The position numbers and the translations under genes are program-made. A DNA stretch of 64,000 nt from the NCBI RefSeq assembly GCF_001514195.1, contig NZ_KQ948736.1, positions 935,328 to 999,327 on the forward strand. The letters run 5' to 3'. The notes below the pieces were generated by a model. That model ran no database searches, had not been told where the DNA came from, and was given only the letters and a program-made list of their open reading frames with translations. Every line of letters begins with the position of its first letter. Position 1 is the first letter of the stretch. This document shows, piece by piece, positions 1-8,901 of the stretch. The DNA is from Streptomyces griseorubiginosus (GTDB lineage: Bacteria > Actinomycetota > Actinomycetes > Streptomycetales > Streptomycetaceae).

Positions 1-1
1 C

Positions 2-160
2 GTCGGTCCCTACAACTGGTGGGCCCCCGCGCCGCTCAAGGCCCTCCACCGCCGCTTCGGCATCAGCGAGTCCGCCGAGCCGGAGACGGCCCCGGCCCCC
101 GCCGCACCCTCCTCCGACCGATCCGCGACCGCCCCCCAGACGACGGGATCACGTCCATGA
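2..160 (+). CDS. MMPL-family (RND-type) transporter, C-terminal end only
   Basis: The window opens inside this gene. The visible 52 residues (NWWAPAPLKALHRRFGISES followed by an Ala/Pro-rich tail) match the usual ending of actinobacterial MMPL exporters, where a final membrane helix is followed by an NWWAP-like segment and an acidic/Pro-rich cytoplasmic tail. The stop codon overlaps the next start in an ATGA arrangement (157-160), so the gene is probably co-transcribed and translationally coupled with the Acg-like flavoprotein downstream. Membrane helices and conserved charged residues lie outside the window, so substrate and function cannot be judged. Confidence 0.72.
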   Translation, partial: VGPYNWWAPAPLKALHRRFGISESAEPETAPAPAAPSSDRSATAPQTTGSRP

Positions 161-1179
161 CCGACACCGAGAGCACCCCCGTGCGCAGCATGGACCGGCT
201 GCGCGAGATCGCCGGCGTCGCGGCCCGGGCGGCCAACGCCCACAACACCCAGCCGTGGGAACTGCGGTTCCGCTCCGACCACGTCGAGGTGGGCTGGCGC
301 ACCCAGTACGCGCTGGGCCCGAGCGACCCCGCACACCGGGACCTGCGACTCTCCCTCGGCACCTACGTGGAGAGCCTGCTGATCTGCGCCGCCGAGGCGG
401 GAATCCCGGTGCGCTGGGAACCCGACTTCGACGTGGACGCCACCCGGGTCGGCCGGCTCCGGCCCGACGAGTGGCCGACGGCGAGTCCCCGCTCGGTGGC
501 CGACGTCGAGGGCCGGCGGGTGTGGCGGGGTGCCTGGAAGCGCGAGCAGGTTCCGGCCGAGGCCCTGCACCGAGCGCGGCGGACCGCCGAGGAGGCCGGT
601 TTCCGGGTGGCCGTGGTGCCCACGCAGGCCGCCCGGCCGCTGCTGGTGCGGGCCTACCACTGGTTCTTCGGCGACGCCGGGATCGCCGCCGAACTGCTGG
701 CCTGGGCCCGGCTCAGCCCGCGCCACCCGGAGTACCGCAGGGACGGGCTGAACGACGTGATGCTCGTGCTGAGCAGGGCCGAGGCCCTGGCCATGCGGAT
801 GTTCTTCGCGCCCCCGGTCTACCGCGCCCTGCGCCCCCTGGGCCTGGTGCGGCTGCTCACCACCCTGTCGTCGGGCGCGACCAGGGGCGAGGGCGTGGTC
901 CTGGTCATCCTCGGCAAGGGGAACGACCCGGCCGACGAGGTGGAGGCGGGCCGACTGGTCACCCGGCTCTGGCTGGACCTCTTCCGGGACGGTATCCACG
1001 TCCATCCGCAGAGCCATGTCATCGACTGCCCCGGCACCGTCGGCGACCTGGCCCGGCTGTGCGGGGCCACGGACGGCGAACGCCCGCTGGTGTTCTTCCG
1101 GGTGGGCTATCCGGCGACCGACCCGGCCGCACGGCCCCGCCATCCGCGCAGGGAGAGCGCGGAACACATCTCGGCGTGA
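157..1179 (+). CDS. Acg-family FMN-dependent nitroreductase-like protein
   Basis: 340-residue protein of the Acg (nitroreductase-like, FMN-binding) family. The N-terminal HNTQPWELR segment around residue 30 is the flavin-contact signature of the family; the rest follows the two-half nitroreductase fold with no membrane segment. Start chosen at ATG 157, which overlaps the MMPL stop; a longer reading from 19 would run through the upstream gene. Mycobacterial relatives are hypoxia/DosR-associated and may sequester flavin rather than act as true nitroreductases, so the substrate is unknown. A strong hairpin just downstream ends the unit. Confidence 0.82.
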   Translation: MTDTESTPVRSMDRLREIAGVAARAANAHNTQPWELRFRSDHVEVGWRTQYALGPSDPAHRDLRLSLGTYVESLLICAAEAGIPVRWEPDFDVDATRVGRLRPDEWPTASPRSVADVEGRRVWRGAWKREQVPAEALHRARRTAEEAGFRVAVVPTQAARPLLVRAYHWFFGDAGIAAELLAWARLSPRHPEYRRDGLNDVMLVLSRAEALAMRMFFAPPVYRALRPLGLVRLLTTLSSGATRGEGVVLVILGKGNDPADEVEAGRLVTRLWLDLFRDGIHVHPQSHVIDCPGTVGDLARLCGATDGERPLVFFRVGYPATDPAARPRHPRRESAEHISA

Positions 1180-1182
1180 ATT

Positions 1183-1216
1183 CCGCGGTCCCCGCCAAGG
1201 CGGGCGGGGACCGCGG
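1183..1216. terminator. Perfect 14-bp inverted repeat after the Acg-like gene
   Basis: Arms CCGCGGTCCCCGCC (1183-1196) and GGCGGGGACCGCGG (1203-1216) are exact complements around a 6-nt loop, starting 3 nt after the stop codon. There is no U tract, which is normal for high-GC actinomycete terminators. It separates the upstream unit from the IclR gene. Confidence 0.75.
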
Positions 1217-1297
1217 CCGACAAGGGAATGACCGGCATCCCCGGGAACGCCATGCGAATGCACCGACGCGAGTCGCACGACGAAAGGGTTCTGCCGA

Positions 1298-2137
1298 ATG
1301 TCCATACCAACACCCGCCTCGGATCGTTCGGTCGTCGAGCGCACGCTGAGCGTCCTGGGGGCCTTCGACACCGGAAATGTGCGTCTGACGGTGAGTGAGA
1401 TCAGCCGCCGCTCCGGGATTCCGGTGGCCACCGCTTATCGCATCGTCGCGAAACTTCTTTCCTGGGGCGCATTGGAGCGTGCGGAACACAACCGGTACAC
1501 CATCGGTCTGCGCCTGTGGGAAATCGCCCTGCTGGCACCGCGGCATTCCGACTTACGCAGCGCGGCGGTCCCGCACATGTTCGAGCTGCGCGCGATGACC
1601 CGCAGCGCCGTCCTGCTCTCGGTGCGGGACGGGAACGAGGGCATCTGCCTGGAGAGCGTCTCGGTTACGGCCCGGCCGCTGCACAGGTCCTGGTCCCGGG
1701 GCCACCGCTTCCCCCTGCACGCGACGGCCTGCGGACGGGTCCTGCTGGCCGCGGCCGACGACCTCACGTGGGAGGAGATCCACACCCTCGGGCTGGGCCC
1801 GCACACCCCGAGGACGGTCACCGACCCCGGCGTGCTGCGCGGACTCGTCGAGCAGGGCCGGCGCCAGGGGTTCGCCGTGTGCGACGGCGAGTTGCTCGAC
1901 GGGGTCGTCGAGGTCGCGGCCCCCCTGTACGACGCCGACGGGACCGCCGTGGGTGCCGTCGGTCTGGTCACCGACCGCGACCGCACCGCCCACGACCGCG
2001 ATCGCACCGCCCACGTCCACGACCTCGCCCGCCCGCTGCTGACGGCCGCCGGGCGCATCTCCCGCAGCCTCGCGCTGCGGACCAGGACCGAAGGACAGCA
2101 CCACTCGTCGACCGACAACCAGAGGAGCAGGACATGA
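1298..2137 (+). CDS. IclR-family transcriptional regulator (first of two paralogues)
   Basis: 279 residues. An N-terminal winged HTH (about residues 10-75, with RTLSVLGAF, SEISRRSGIPVATAYRI and YTIGLRLWE) is followed by the IclR effector-binding domain (LHATACGRVLLA around residue 145). The C-terminal part carries a short internal duplication of the codons for DRDRTAH. Start ATG 1298 lies downstream of an AAAGG-type ribosome site. The stop overlaps the acyl carrier protein start (ATGA), so regulator, ACP and ketosynthase form one unit. It is clearly related to the second IclR gene at 4887, sharing for example the ISRRSG and SWGALER stretches. The effector is unknown. Confidence 0.9.
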   Translation: MSIPTPASDRSVVERTLSVLGAFDTGNVRLTVSEISRRSGIPVATAYRIVAKLLSWGALERAEHNRYTIGLRLWEIALLAPRHSDLRSAAVPHMFELRAMTRSAVLLSVRDGNEGICLESVSVTARPLHRSWSRGHRFPLHATACGRVLLAAADDLTWEEIHTLGLGPHTPRTVTDPGVLRGLVEQGRRQGFAVCDGELLDGVVEVAAPLYDADGTAVGAVGLVTDRDRTAHDRDRTAHVHDLARPLLTAAGRISRSLALRTRTEGQHHSSTDNQRSRT

Positions 2138-2379
2138 ACACCGTGCAGGAAGAGGTCCGCAGCGGTCTGGCGGACATCGTCAACGAGATCGTCGGAGTGC
2201 CGCTCGACGAGGTCCGCCCCGAGCAGTCCTTCGCGGACGACCTGGACGTCGACTCCCTGTCCATGGTCGAGGTCGTGGTGGCCGCGGAGGAACGCTTCGG
2301 GCTGACCATCCCGGACCAGGCCGCCGCCGGCATGAAGACCGTGGGCGACGCCATCGGCTACATCGTCGCCAACCGCTGA
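2134..2379 (+). CDS. Acyl carrier protein
   Basis: 81-residue acyl carrier protein. The phosphopantetheine site is the Ser in DLDVDSLSMVE (about residue 41), in the usual acidic context, and helix 3 ends with TVGDAIGYI. It is translationally coupled to the IclR gene and lies 19 nt before the ketosynthase. Because it sits apart from any fabD/fabH, it is more likely a dedicated carrier for a small specialised acyl pathway than the housekeeping AcpP. That is inferred from context only. Confidence 0.92.
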   Translation: MNTVQEEVRSGLADIVNEIVGVPLDEVRPEQSFADDLDVDSLSMVEVVVAAEERFGLTIPDQAAAGMKTVGDAIGYIVANR

Positions 2380-2398
2380 CCGACCAGGAGGCGTTCTC

Positions 2399-3661
2399 AT
2401 GTTCTCGACAGATCGCAAGGTGGTCGTGACCGGTGTCGGAGCGACCACGCCGCTCGGCGGTGACAGCACGTCCACGTGGCAGGGGCTGCTGGCCGGCCGC
2501 TCCGGGGTGCGGCTGCTGACGCACGCCTGGGCCGCCGAGACGCCGGTGCGCATCGCCGCGGAGGTCGCGGTGGAACCCACCGAGCTGCTCCCCAGGCCCG
2601 AAGCCCGCAGACTCGACCGCTCGGCACAGTTCGCGCTGGTGGCGGCCCGTGAGGCATGGGCGGACGCCGGCTTCACGGGACCGGCGGGCACGGACGGCAC
2701 CGCCGACCCGGACCGGCTCGGGGTGGTCCTCGCCTCCAGCATCGGCGGGGTGATCTCCCTGCTGCACCAGCACGACGTGCTGCGGCAGCAGGGGGTGCGC
2801 AAGGTCTCGCCGCACACCGTCCCGATGATGCTGCCCAACACGCAGGGCGCCAACGTCGGACTGGCCCTGAACGCCCGGGCGGGCGTGCACTCTCCCGTGA
2901 GCGCCTGCGCCTCCGGCTCGGAGTCGGTCGGCTACGGCATCGACATGATCCGCACCGGCCGCGCCGACATCGTGGTCGCGGGCGGGACCGAGGCGGCCAT
3001 CCACCCGCTCACCATCGCCGGCTTCGGCAACATGATGGCGATGTCCAAGCGCAACGAGGACCCGACCGCGGCCTCGCGCCCCTACGACCGCGGCCGTGAC
3101 GGCTTCGTCATGGGCGAGGGTGCCGGGGTGGTCGTCCTGGAGTCCGCGGAGCACGCGGAGCGGCGCGGTGCACGGGTCTACGCGGAGGCCGTCGGACAGG
3201 GGCTGTCGGCGGACAGTCACCACATCACCCAGCCGGAGCCGTCGGGGCGGGGCATCGTGGCCGCGCTCTCCGGTCTGCTGGACTCCTCCGACCTGGTCCC
3301 GGACCAGGTGGTCCACGTCAACACGCACGCGACCTCCACGCCCAAGGGAGACGTGTCCGAGGTGAAGGCGCTGCGGAAGGTGTTCGGCGAGGCCATGGAC
3401 CACATCGCGGTGTCCGCGACGAAGTCCATGACCGGCCATCTGCTGGGCGCGGCCGGCGGTGTGGAGAGCGTGGCGACGGTCCTGGCGCTGCACCACCGGA
3501 TCGCGCCCCCGACGATCAACATCGACGACCTCGACCCCGAGGTGGACGCCGACATCGTCCGCGGTGAACCGCGACCGCTCCCCGGGGGGCGGATCGCGGC
3601 CCTGAACAACTCCTTCGGGTTCGGCGGTCACAACGTGGTGCTCGCCTTCCGCACCGTCTGA
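2399..3661 (+). CDS. fabF: Beta-ketoacyl-ACP synthase, FabF (KAS II) type
   Basis: 420 residues, normal length for KAS I/II condensing enzymes, which extend an ACP-bound acyl chain with malonyl-ACP. The catalytic triad is visible: Cys in SACASGSE (about residue 173), His in NTHATSTPKGD (about 313) and His in SMTGHLLGAAG (about 348); NSFGFGGHN near the C terminus is the glycine-rich loop. A strong AGGAGG precedes ATG 2399. No ketoreductase, dehydratase or KAS III is present in the window, so the ACP-KAS pair must rely on partners elsewhere. The symbol reflects family only; this may not be the housekeeping fabF. Confidence 0.9.
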   Translation: MFSTDRKVVVTGVGATTPLGGDSTSTWQGLLAGRSGVRLLTHAWAAETPVRIAAEVAVEPTELLPRPEARRLDRSAQFALVAAREAWADAGFTGPAGTDGTADPDRLGVVLASSIGGVISLLHQHDVLRQQGVRKVSPHTVPMMLPNTQGANVGLALNARAGVHSPVSACASGSESVGYGIDMIRTGRADIVVAGGTEAAIHPLTIAGFGNMMAMSKRNEDPTAASRPYDRGRDGFVMGEGAGVVVLESAEHAERRGARVYAEAVGQGLSADSHHITQPEPSGRGIVAALSGLLDSSDLVPDQVVHVNTHATSTPKGDVSEVKALRKVFGEAMDHIAVSATKSMTGHLLGAAGGVESVATVLALHHRIAPPTINIDDLDPEVDADIVRGEPRPLPGGRIAALNNSFGFGGHNVVLAFRTV

Positions 3662-3787
3662 CGTGCGCAGCTGTCGGGTTGGCCGCCCGCGGTACGCGAT
3701 CACAGTCTCCACAGTGCCGGGAATGCGGATCAACCGGCCTTCCATTCAATGGAAAGGCACCGGAACGCTCCCGGCGGAATGACCTCT

Positions 3788-3820
3788 CGATACCGGCCGG
3801 TCAGTTACCGGCCGGTATCG
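3788..3820. terminator. Perfect 14-bp bidirectional terminator hairpin
   Basis: CGATACCGGCCGGT (3788-3801) and its exact complement (3807-3820) flank a 5-nt loop. It lies in the convergent gap between fabF (ending 3661) and the AraC gene (ending 3848), so it can terminate both transcripts. Confidence 0.8.
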
Positions 3821-3847
3821 ACGTCTCGTCAGGAAGCGCCGTTTCCG

Positions 3848-4747
3848 TCATCCGTCGAAATTCACTCCGTGAACGCGCCGAAAGGCACCCGGGGTCATCT
3901 GCACCAGGCGTATGAAGAACTTGGTGAAGTTGCTGACCTCGGTGAATCCCAACTGCCGGGCCACCGCGCCGATGGGGAGCCGGGTGTGCGCGAGCAGGCG
4001 GCGCGCCTCCAGCGCCACCCGGGCGTCGATCACCCCCTTGGCGGAGGTGCCGATGACGGTCCGGCAGGCCCTGGACAGGGCGTGGCTGGTGCAGTTGAGG
4101 GCCGTCGCGTAGTACTCCACCCGGCGGGTGCGATGGAACGAGCGGTCCAGATCGAGCCGGAACCGCTGAAAGAGCTCCAGCTCGCGATGGTCGATCTCGT
4201 GATGGGCGAGTCGATAATCCTGCCGATCCCGGCAGATTCTGGTGACCGTCAACAACACCACGGACAGCAGGTGTTGCAGCATGTGCTCACCCAACTCAAG
4301 CTCGATGCCACGGAATTCGTCCCGCAGCAGGTCCATGATGCGTCCGAATTGACCCAGTTCCGACTCCGTCAGCTGCCAGAACGAGGGACGCAGCACGTCG
4401 TCGAGGATGCCCACGGTGGCCTGCATCCGCAGCGGGAACGCCTCGGTGAAGAGGATGACCTCACCCTTCATACCGGGCTGCGGCGCGCCTTGGACGATCT
4501 GGTTCGGGCGCACCCACAGCAGGCTGCCGGGCCCGCACTCGATCCGCGTCGAGTCGATCGAGAACATCCCGGTGCCCTCGGTGACCAGCAGAATCTCGTG
4601 GAATCCGAGTCGGTGCGGAGAGGACAGAAGTGTCTGCGGAACCTTCTCCAGCAGGTCCTCGAGCGACATCACCGAGATACCGGAACCCGATCGACAGACG
4701 GGGGTGTAGGGCACGACGGGAATCGGCAGGCGTGCGAAATCGACCAT
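3848..4747 (-). CDS. AraC-family transcriptional regulator
   Basis: About 299 residues. An N-terminal cupin-like sensor (GFHEILLVTEGTGMF, then PGSLLWVRPNQIVQ) leads to a C-terminal double HTH (SHALSRACRTVIGTSAKGVI, then GAVARQLGFTEVSNFTKFF). Start chosen at ATG 4747; a TTG nine codons upstream (4774) is possible. It faces the ACP-fabF unit convergently and is divergent to the second IclR gene, so it may control that neighbour, the acyl genes or both. Three regulators around one ACP-ketosynthase pair suggest a tightly controlled locus. The ligand is unknown. Confidence 0.86.
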   Translation of the reverse strand: MVDFARLPIPVVPYTPVCRSGSGISVMSLEDLLEKVPQTLLSSPHRLGFHEILLVTEGTGMFSIDSTRIECGPGSLLWVRPNQIVQGAPQPGMKGEVILFTEAFPLRMQATVGILDDVLRPSFWQLTESELGQFGRIMDLLRDEFRGIELELGEHMLQHLLSVVLLTVTRICRDRQDYRLAHHEIDHRELELFQRFRLDLDRSFHRTRRVEYYATALNCTSHALSRACRTVIGTSAKGVIDARVALEARRLLAHTRLPIGAVARQLGFTEVSNFTKFFIRLVQMTPGAFRRVHGVNFDG

Positions 4748-4886
4748 AGAGGTTCCGGAATCGACCTTTCTCAAGTCACTTCAGAATTCAATGATAGTCC
4801 TGGCCGCCCGTTCCGGATCACACCGGTGCAGCATGCACGACTCGGACACCGCTCGCATTGCGTGCAGAGGAAAGGAACGAGACGGG

Positions 4887-5678
4887 ATGACCACCCCCCA
4901 CGCCGGCACTCCGGAGCGCTCGCTCGTCGATCGCGCCCTGAGTGTGCTGAGTGCCTTCGACCGCCAGAACCGCACGCTCACCCTGAGCGACATCAGCAGG
5001 CGCTCGGGTCTCCCGCTGGCGACCGCGCACCGCATCGTCAACCGACTGCACAGCTGGGGCGCCCTGGAGAGGGGCGAGGAGGGCAGCTACAGCATCGGGT
5101 TGAGGCTCTGGGAGACCGGAACCCTCGCCCCGCGCTGCTCACCGCTCGCCGAGGCGGCCCTGCCCCATCTGATGGACCTGCGAGCCCGGGCGTCCGCCGG
5201 GGCGCTGCTGATGATCCGTGACGGCCTCGAAGGCGTCTGCCTCGCCATCGCCTGGAGCGGGTCCGGTACCCCGCTGTGCCTGCCCGAGTCCGGGGACCGC
5301 ATGCCGCTGCACGCGTCCGCCGCGGGACTCGTCCTGCTCGCGCACGCCGACGACGCCGTCCAGAACCATGTCTGCGAATCGCCGTTGCGGGTGTACACGC
5401 CCACGACCCCGGCGCACGGTGCCGCGTTGCGGCAGGCCCTGGCGAAGGTCCGGCGGGACGGCTACGCGGTGACGCACCGCACCCTGGATCCGGACTGTGC
5501 CTCCCTGTCCTTCCCGGTGCGCGGAGCGGGCCGGGCCGTGGTCGCGGCGGTGGCCGTGGTGGCTCCCGCGGACAGCTTCCAGCCCGCGAAGGTGGCCCCC
5601 CTGGTCTCCGCAGCCGCGGACGCCATCTCCCAGCACGCCCGGTCCTCCACGTTACGGCCGCCCCGCACGACCCCATGA
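4887..5678 (+). CDS. IclR-family transcriptional regulator (second paralogue)
   Basis: 263 residues. The winged HTH (SLVDRALSVLSAFD, ISRRSGLPLATAHRIV, YSIGLRLWE) is clearly homologous to the IclR protein encoded at 1298, followed by an IclR effector domain (LHASAAGLVLLA). Start ATG 4887 has GAGG/AAAGGA upstream; a reading from 4791 lacks a ribosome site. Divergent from the AraC gene across about 140 nt. The shared domain order and motifs with the 1298 gene suggest local duplication followed by divergence, with the acyl genes between the copies. Confidence 0.88.
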   Translation: MTTPHAGTPERSLVDRALSVLSAFDRQNRTLTLSDISRRSGLPLATAHRIVNRLHSWGALERGEEGSYSIGLRLWETGTLAPRCSPLAEAALPHLMDLRARASAGALLMIRDGLEGVCLAIAWSGSGTPLCLPESGDRMPLHASAAGLVLLAHADDAVQNHVCESPLRVYTPTTPAHGAALRQALAKVRRDGYAVTHRTLDPDCASLSFPVRGAGRAVVAAVAVVAPADSFQPAKVAPLVSAAADAISQHARSSTLRPPRTTP

Positions 5679-5787
5679 GGGCAGCCGACTCTCACGCGCG
5701 CCGCCGCCGGGCGAGTGGTGGGGGCGCGGGCCGGGGCAAAGCAGACACACCGACCCGCCCCACCGGCGCCGCCCGCCCCCGCCCATC

Positions 5788-6030
5788 TCCTCAGTGCTGC
5801 CGGACCGACCTCTCGCCAGCCCCCCTCAGCGCTGCCGGACCGACCCCGCCCGACCCCCTCGGCGCCACCGAACCGCCCCACCCGACCTCCTCAGCGCCAC
5901 CGAACCAACCCCGCCGGGCCTCCTCAGTGCCGCCGGACCGACCCCGCCGGCCCCCCCTCAGTGCCGCCGAACCAACCCCGCCCAACCCCCTCGGCACCGC
6001 CGAACCGACCCCGCCCGCCCCCTCAATGCT
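5788..6030. repeat. Tandem array, about 33-nt unit, 7-8 degenerate copies
   Basis: This fills most of the 344-nt gap between the second IclR gene and the esterase. Each unit resembles CTCAGTGCCGCCGGACCGAC followed by a C-rich tail. The esterase stop codon (TCA on this strand, 6023-6025) lies inside the last unit, and several units repeat the codons for Arg-Gln-His-stop, so the array looks like serial duplication of the esterase 3' end. No spacer-like unique sequence, so not CRISPR. Confidence 0.85.
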
Positions 6031-7606
6031 GCCGCCGCGCCAGCCCCGTCCGTCGCAACCGCCGTACCACCGAGCGGAGTTCCGCCGTCCTGGCCGGCCA
6101 GCCCTCCGCCGGTTCGGAGACCGGGGCGGTCTCCTTCGTGGTCGTGTCCGCCGTCCACACCGCGAAATCGTTGTCCCGAGGGCCGGACTCGACGTACGGG
6201 TCGCCCTTGCCGAAGATCTGGACCGGGTGCGTGGCGTCCCAGGGGCGCCAGCCGGGGTCGCCGTCCGTGGCGAAGCGCACCCAGGCACCGTGCATGGCGT
6301 CGGCGAGCTCGGCCGGGGCGCCCTCGCCGGCGAGCTTGGCCGACTCCGGGACGTCCCCGGTGTCGAAGACGAAGCCCAGTTCGAGGGCATGGCAGGCACC
6401 GAGGTCGGGGAGGTTGGAGGGCCAGGCGAACTCGTAGACGTACGACGAGCCGGGGCGGGCCTCGGCCAGGCGGTGCAGGGGGATCCGCAGGAGGTGGTCG
6501 GTGACCATCTGGCCGACGATGTCGGCGGTCCCGGCGTCGGGGTGCAGGGCGCGGTAGCCGCGGACCACCTCGGAGCCGCAGTGGCAGCGGGCCATCGCGC
6601 CGGCGAGGGCGACCGGGCCGAGCCGGTCGACACGCTCCAGGAGGCCGCCGGGCACGAGCCAGAGACGGTACTCGTCGCTGGTCCAGCCCAGCATCAGCTC
6701 GACCTCACGGGCCACCGAACCCTCGACCAGCGCCTCCAGGGGGTCGCGGGGCACGAGGTCACCGTCGATCACGATGCCGAAGGCCGGGCCGCCCAGGACG
6801 GGGCTGCTGAGGCGGCCCACCTCGGCCTGGGTGCGCAGCAGCAGTTCGCGGTCGACCTCGGCGAAGGCGGCGGCGGTGGCGGGGACCTTCAGCCGGGTCG
6901 CCATGCGGCGCACCATCCGCCGTACCTTGTCGCGGTCGCTCGCCTCGGGCGGCCCGCTCTGGAGGACCGCGCGCCGGAACAGGCCCTGGGCCTGCGGGGC
7001 GGCGAGCAGGGCGCCGATGCTGATGGCGCCGGCCGACTGTCCGGCCAGGGTGACGCGGCCGGGGTCGCCGCCGAAGGCCTCGATCGCCTCGTGGACCCAG
7101 CGCAGGGCGGCGAGCTGGTCGCGCAGGCCGGGATTGGCGGGGGCGTCCGGGAAGAGGCCGTAGCCCTCGACGCCGAGCCGGTAGTTGACCGAGACGAACA
7201 CCACGCCGTCCCGGGCGAACGCGTGTCCGTCGTACACGGGCACCGCGGAGGACCCTCTGGTCAGGGCGCCGCCGTGCAGCCACACCAGGACCGGGAGGCG
7301 GGCGCCTGGACCGGGTTCGGGCGTCCAGACGTTGAGGTTGAGGCAGTCGTCGCCGGGGACGAACGGGTCGGAGAGGTAGTGCGCGAAGGCCTCGGAGTAC
7401 GGCGGTTTCGGGGCTGTCGGCCCGAAGTCGACGGTGTCGCGGACACCGTCCCAGGGCTCGGGCGGGACAGGGGGCCGGAAGCGGTTCGGGCCGAAGGGCG
7501 GAGCGGCGTAGGGGATGCCCCGGAAGACCGCGACCCCGTCCTCGTGGCGACCGCGCACGGCTCCGTACGGCGTGCTGACCACGGGATCTGTCCGGACTGC
7601 TGCCAT
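6023..7606 (-). CDS. Type-B carboxylesterase (alpha/beta hydrolase)
   Basis: 527 residues, the usual size for carboxylesterase/PnbA-like enzymes that hydrolyse carboxylic esters. Visible features: FRGIPYAAPPFG near the N terminus, DCLNLNVWTP, the oxyanion-hole HGG in VLVWLHGGALT, the nucleophile Ser in GQSAGA (about residue 190), an acidic residue in WTSDEY (about 310) and His in CHALELGF (about 395). The elbow has Gln rather than the common Glu (GESAG). No signal peptide. Start chosen at ATG 7606 behind GAGGAGG; an in-frame ATG at 7648 lacks one. Divergent from a LacI gene, which is the likely regulator. Confidence 0.88.
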   Translation of the reverse strand: MAAVRTDPVVSTPYGAVRGRHEDGVAVFRGIPYAAPPFGPNRFRPPVPPEPWDGVRDTVDFGPTAPKPPYSEAFAHYLSDPFVPGDDCLNLNVWTPEPGPGARLPVLVWLHGGALTRGSSAVPVYDGHAFARDGVVFVSVNYRLGVEGYGLFPDAPANPGLRDQLAALRWVHEAIEAFGGDPGRVTLAGQSAGAISIGALLAAPQAQGLFRRAVLQSGPPEASDRDKVRRMVRRMATRLKVPATAAAFAEVDRELLLRTQAEVGRLSSPVLGGPAFGIVIDGDLVPRDPLEALVEGSVAREVELMLGWTSDEYRLWLVPGGLLERVDRLGPVALAGAMARCHCGSEVVRGYRALHPDAGTADIVGQMVTDHLLRIPLHRLAEARPGSSYVYEFAWPSNLPDLGACHALELGFVFDTGDVPESAKLAGEGAPAELADAMHGAWVRFATDGDPGWRPWDATHPVQIFGKGDPYVESGPRDNDFAVWTADTTTKETAPVSEPAEGWPARTAELRSVVRRLRRTGLARRQH

Positions 7607-7772
7607 GTGACCACCAGCCTCCTCAGCGCGCTTGTGCACCGTGAACAACAGAGCACCACATTTCGGCCCGGTATTCCGGTGCAGAGCGCGTTCCGGCGGC
7701 TGGTCGGCGTACCTCGGGGTGCGACCGGCGGGGCCCGGCCTCTTCCCGACTCCACCGGGCGAACTTAGGGTA

Positions 7773-7784
7773 GGAAGCGCTTAC
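7773..7784. promoter_or_regulatory. Candidate LacI-type operator in the esterase/lacI gap
   Basis: GGAAGCGCTTAC contains the palindrome AAGCGCTT centred on CG, the classic half-site arrangement recognised by LacI/GalR proteins. It sits in the 251-nt divergent gap, nearer the LacI start, so it could serve autoregulation and esterase repression together. Predicted from pattern only. Confidence 0.5.
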
Positions 7785-7857
7785 TGCCTCGCGCTTGCCT
7801 TTCCGCGCTGGTCGAGACTTCCATGGCCCTCGGGCGGGCCGGAGAGGGTGGTTCCCG

Positions 7858-8901
7858 ATGGTCCGCACGGGGAGTGCGAGCGTGGCGGCCGGTCCGACGC
7901 TGGCGGTGGTGGCCCGGGAGGCGGGTGTGTCGGTGCCGACCGCCTCCAAGGTGGTCAACGGCCGCGAGGACGTGGCCCCCGAGACGCGGCGCCGGGTCAC
8001 CGAGGCCCTGGACCGGCTCGGCTACGTCCGCAGACCGAGGTTCGACGCGGCGAAGTCGTCCGGCCTCGTCGACCTGGTCGTGCACTCGCTGGAGACCTCC
8101 TGGTCGGGGGCGGTGCTGCACGGGGTGGAGGCGGCCGCGCACGACGCCGGTCTGGAGGTGGTCGTCTCCGCCGGGCTGACCCGGAACCGGGCCGGCCGCC
8201 CCGAGCGCGGCTGGCTGGACAAGCTCACCGGGCGCGGGTCATCGGGCGTGCTGTTCAACCTGGCCGAGCTGTCGCCGGCGCAGTACGGCTGGCTGGACCA
8301 GCACCGGATCCCCTACGTCCTGATCGACCCGGTCCTGGAGCCGCCGGCGGGCGTGGTCTCGGTGGGCGCGGCGAACTGGCAGGGCGGGGTGACCGCGACC
8401 GAGCACCTGCTCGCGCTGGGCCATGAGCGCATCGCGGTCGTCGCCGGTCACCAGCGCAAGATGTGCAGCAGCGCGCGGGTGGCCGGCTACCGTTCGGCGC
8501 TCGCGGCGGCGGGGGTCCGGCAGCGGCCCGAGTACCTCCGCCTCGCGGGCTTCGACGAGAGCACCGCCCACCGTCGCACGCTGGAACTCCTGGACCTGCC
8601 CGAACCGCCCACCGCGGTCTTCGTCTGCTCCGACAGCATGGCGCTCGGCGTGTACGCGGCCCTGGCCGAACGCGGTCTGAAGGTGCCGGACGACATGAGC
8701 GTCGTGGGGTTCGACGACCTCCCCGAGGCCCGCTGGGCCACCCCGGGCCTCACCACGGTCCGCCAGCCCCTGTCGGAGATGGCGGCGACGGCCCTGCGGC
8801 TGCTGGTCCGCATGATGGAGGGCGACCACCCGGAGAGCACCCGCACGGAACTGTCGACGCGGCTGGTGGAACGGGCGAGCACGGGGGCGCCGCGCGGCTG
8901 A
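7858..8901 (+). CDS. LacI-family transcriptional regulator
   Basis: 347 residues. The N-terminal LacI HTH and hinge helix (LAVVAREAGVSVPTASKVVN, then GREDVAPETRRRVTEALDRL) are followed by a periplasmic-binding-protein-like effector domain (GVTATEHLLALGHERIAVVA; FVCSDSMALGVYAALAERG; VVGFDDLPEARWATPGLTTV). Start ATG 7858 follows GGAGAGG. It probably represses the divergent carboxylesterase through the nearby palindrome in response to a small, probably sugar-like, ligand. A repeat array begins directly after its stop codon. Confidence 0.92.
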   Translation: MVRTGSASVAAGPTLAVVAREAGVSVPTASKVVNGREDVAPETRRRVTEALDRLGYVRRPRFDAAKSSGLVDLVVHSLETSWSGAVLHGVEAAAHDAGLEVVVSAGLTRNRAGRPERGWLDKLTGRGSSGVLFNLAELSPAQYGWLDQHRIPYVLIDPVLEPPAGVVSVGAANWQGGVTATEHLLALGHERIAVVAGHQRKMCSSARVAGYRSALAAAGVRQRPEYLRLAGFDESTAHRRTLELLDLPEPPTAVFVCSDSMALGVYAALAERGLKVPDDMSVVGFDDLPEARWATPGLTTVRQPLSEMAATALRLLVRMMEGDHPESTRTELSTRLVERASTGAPRG

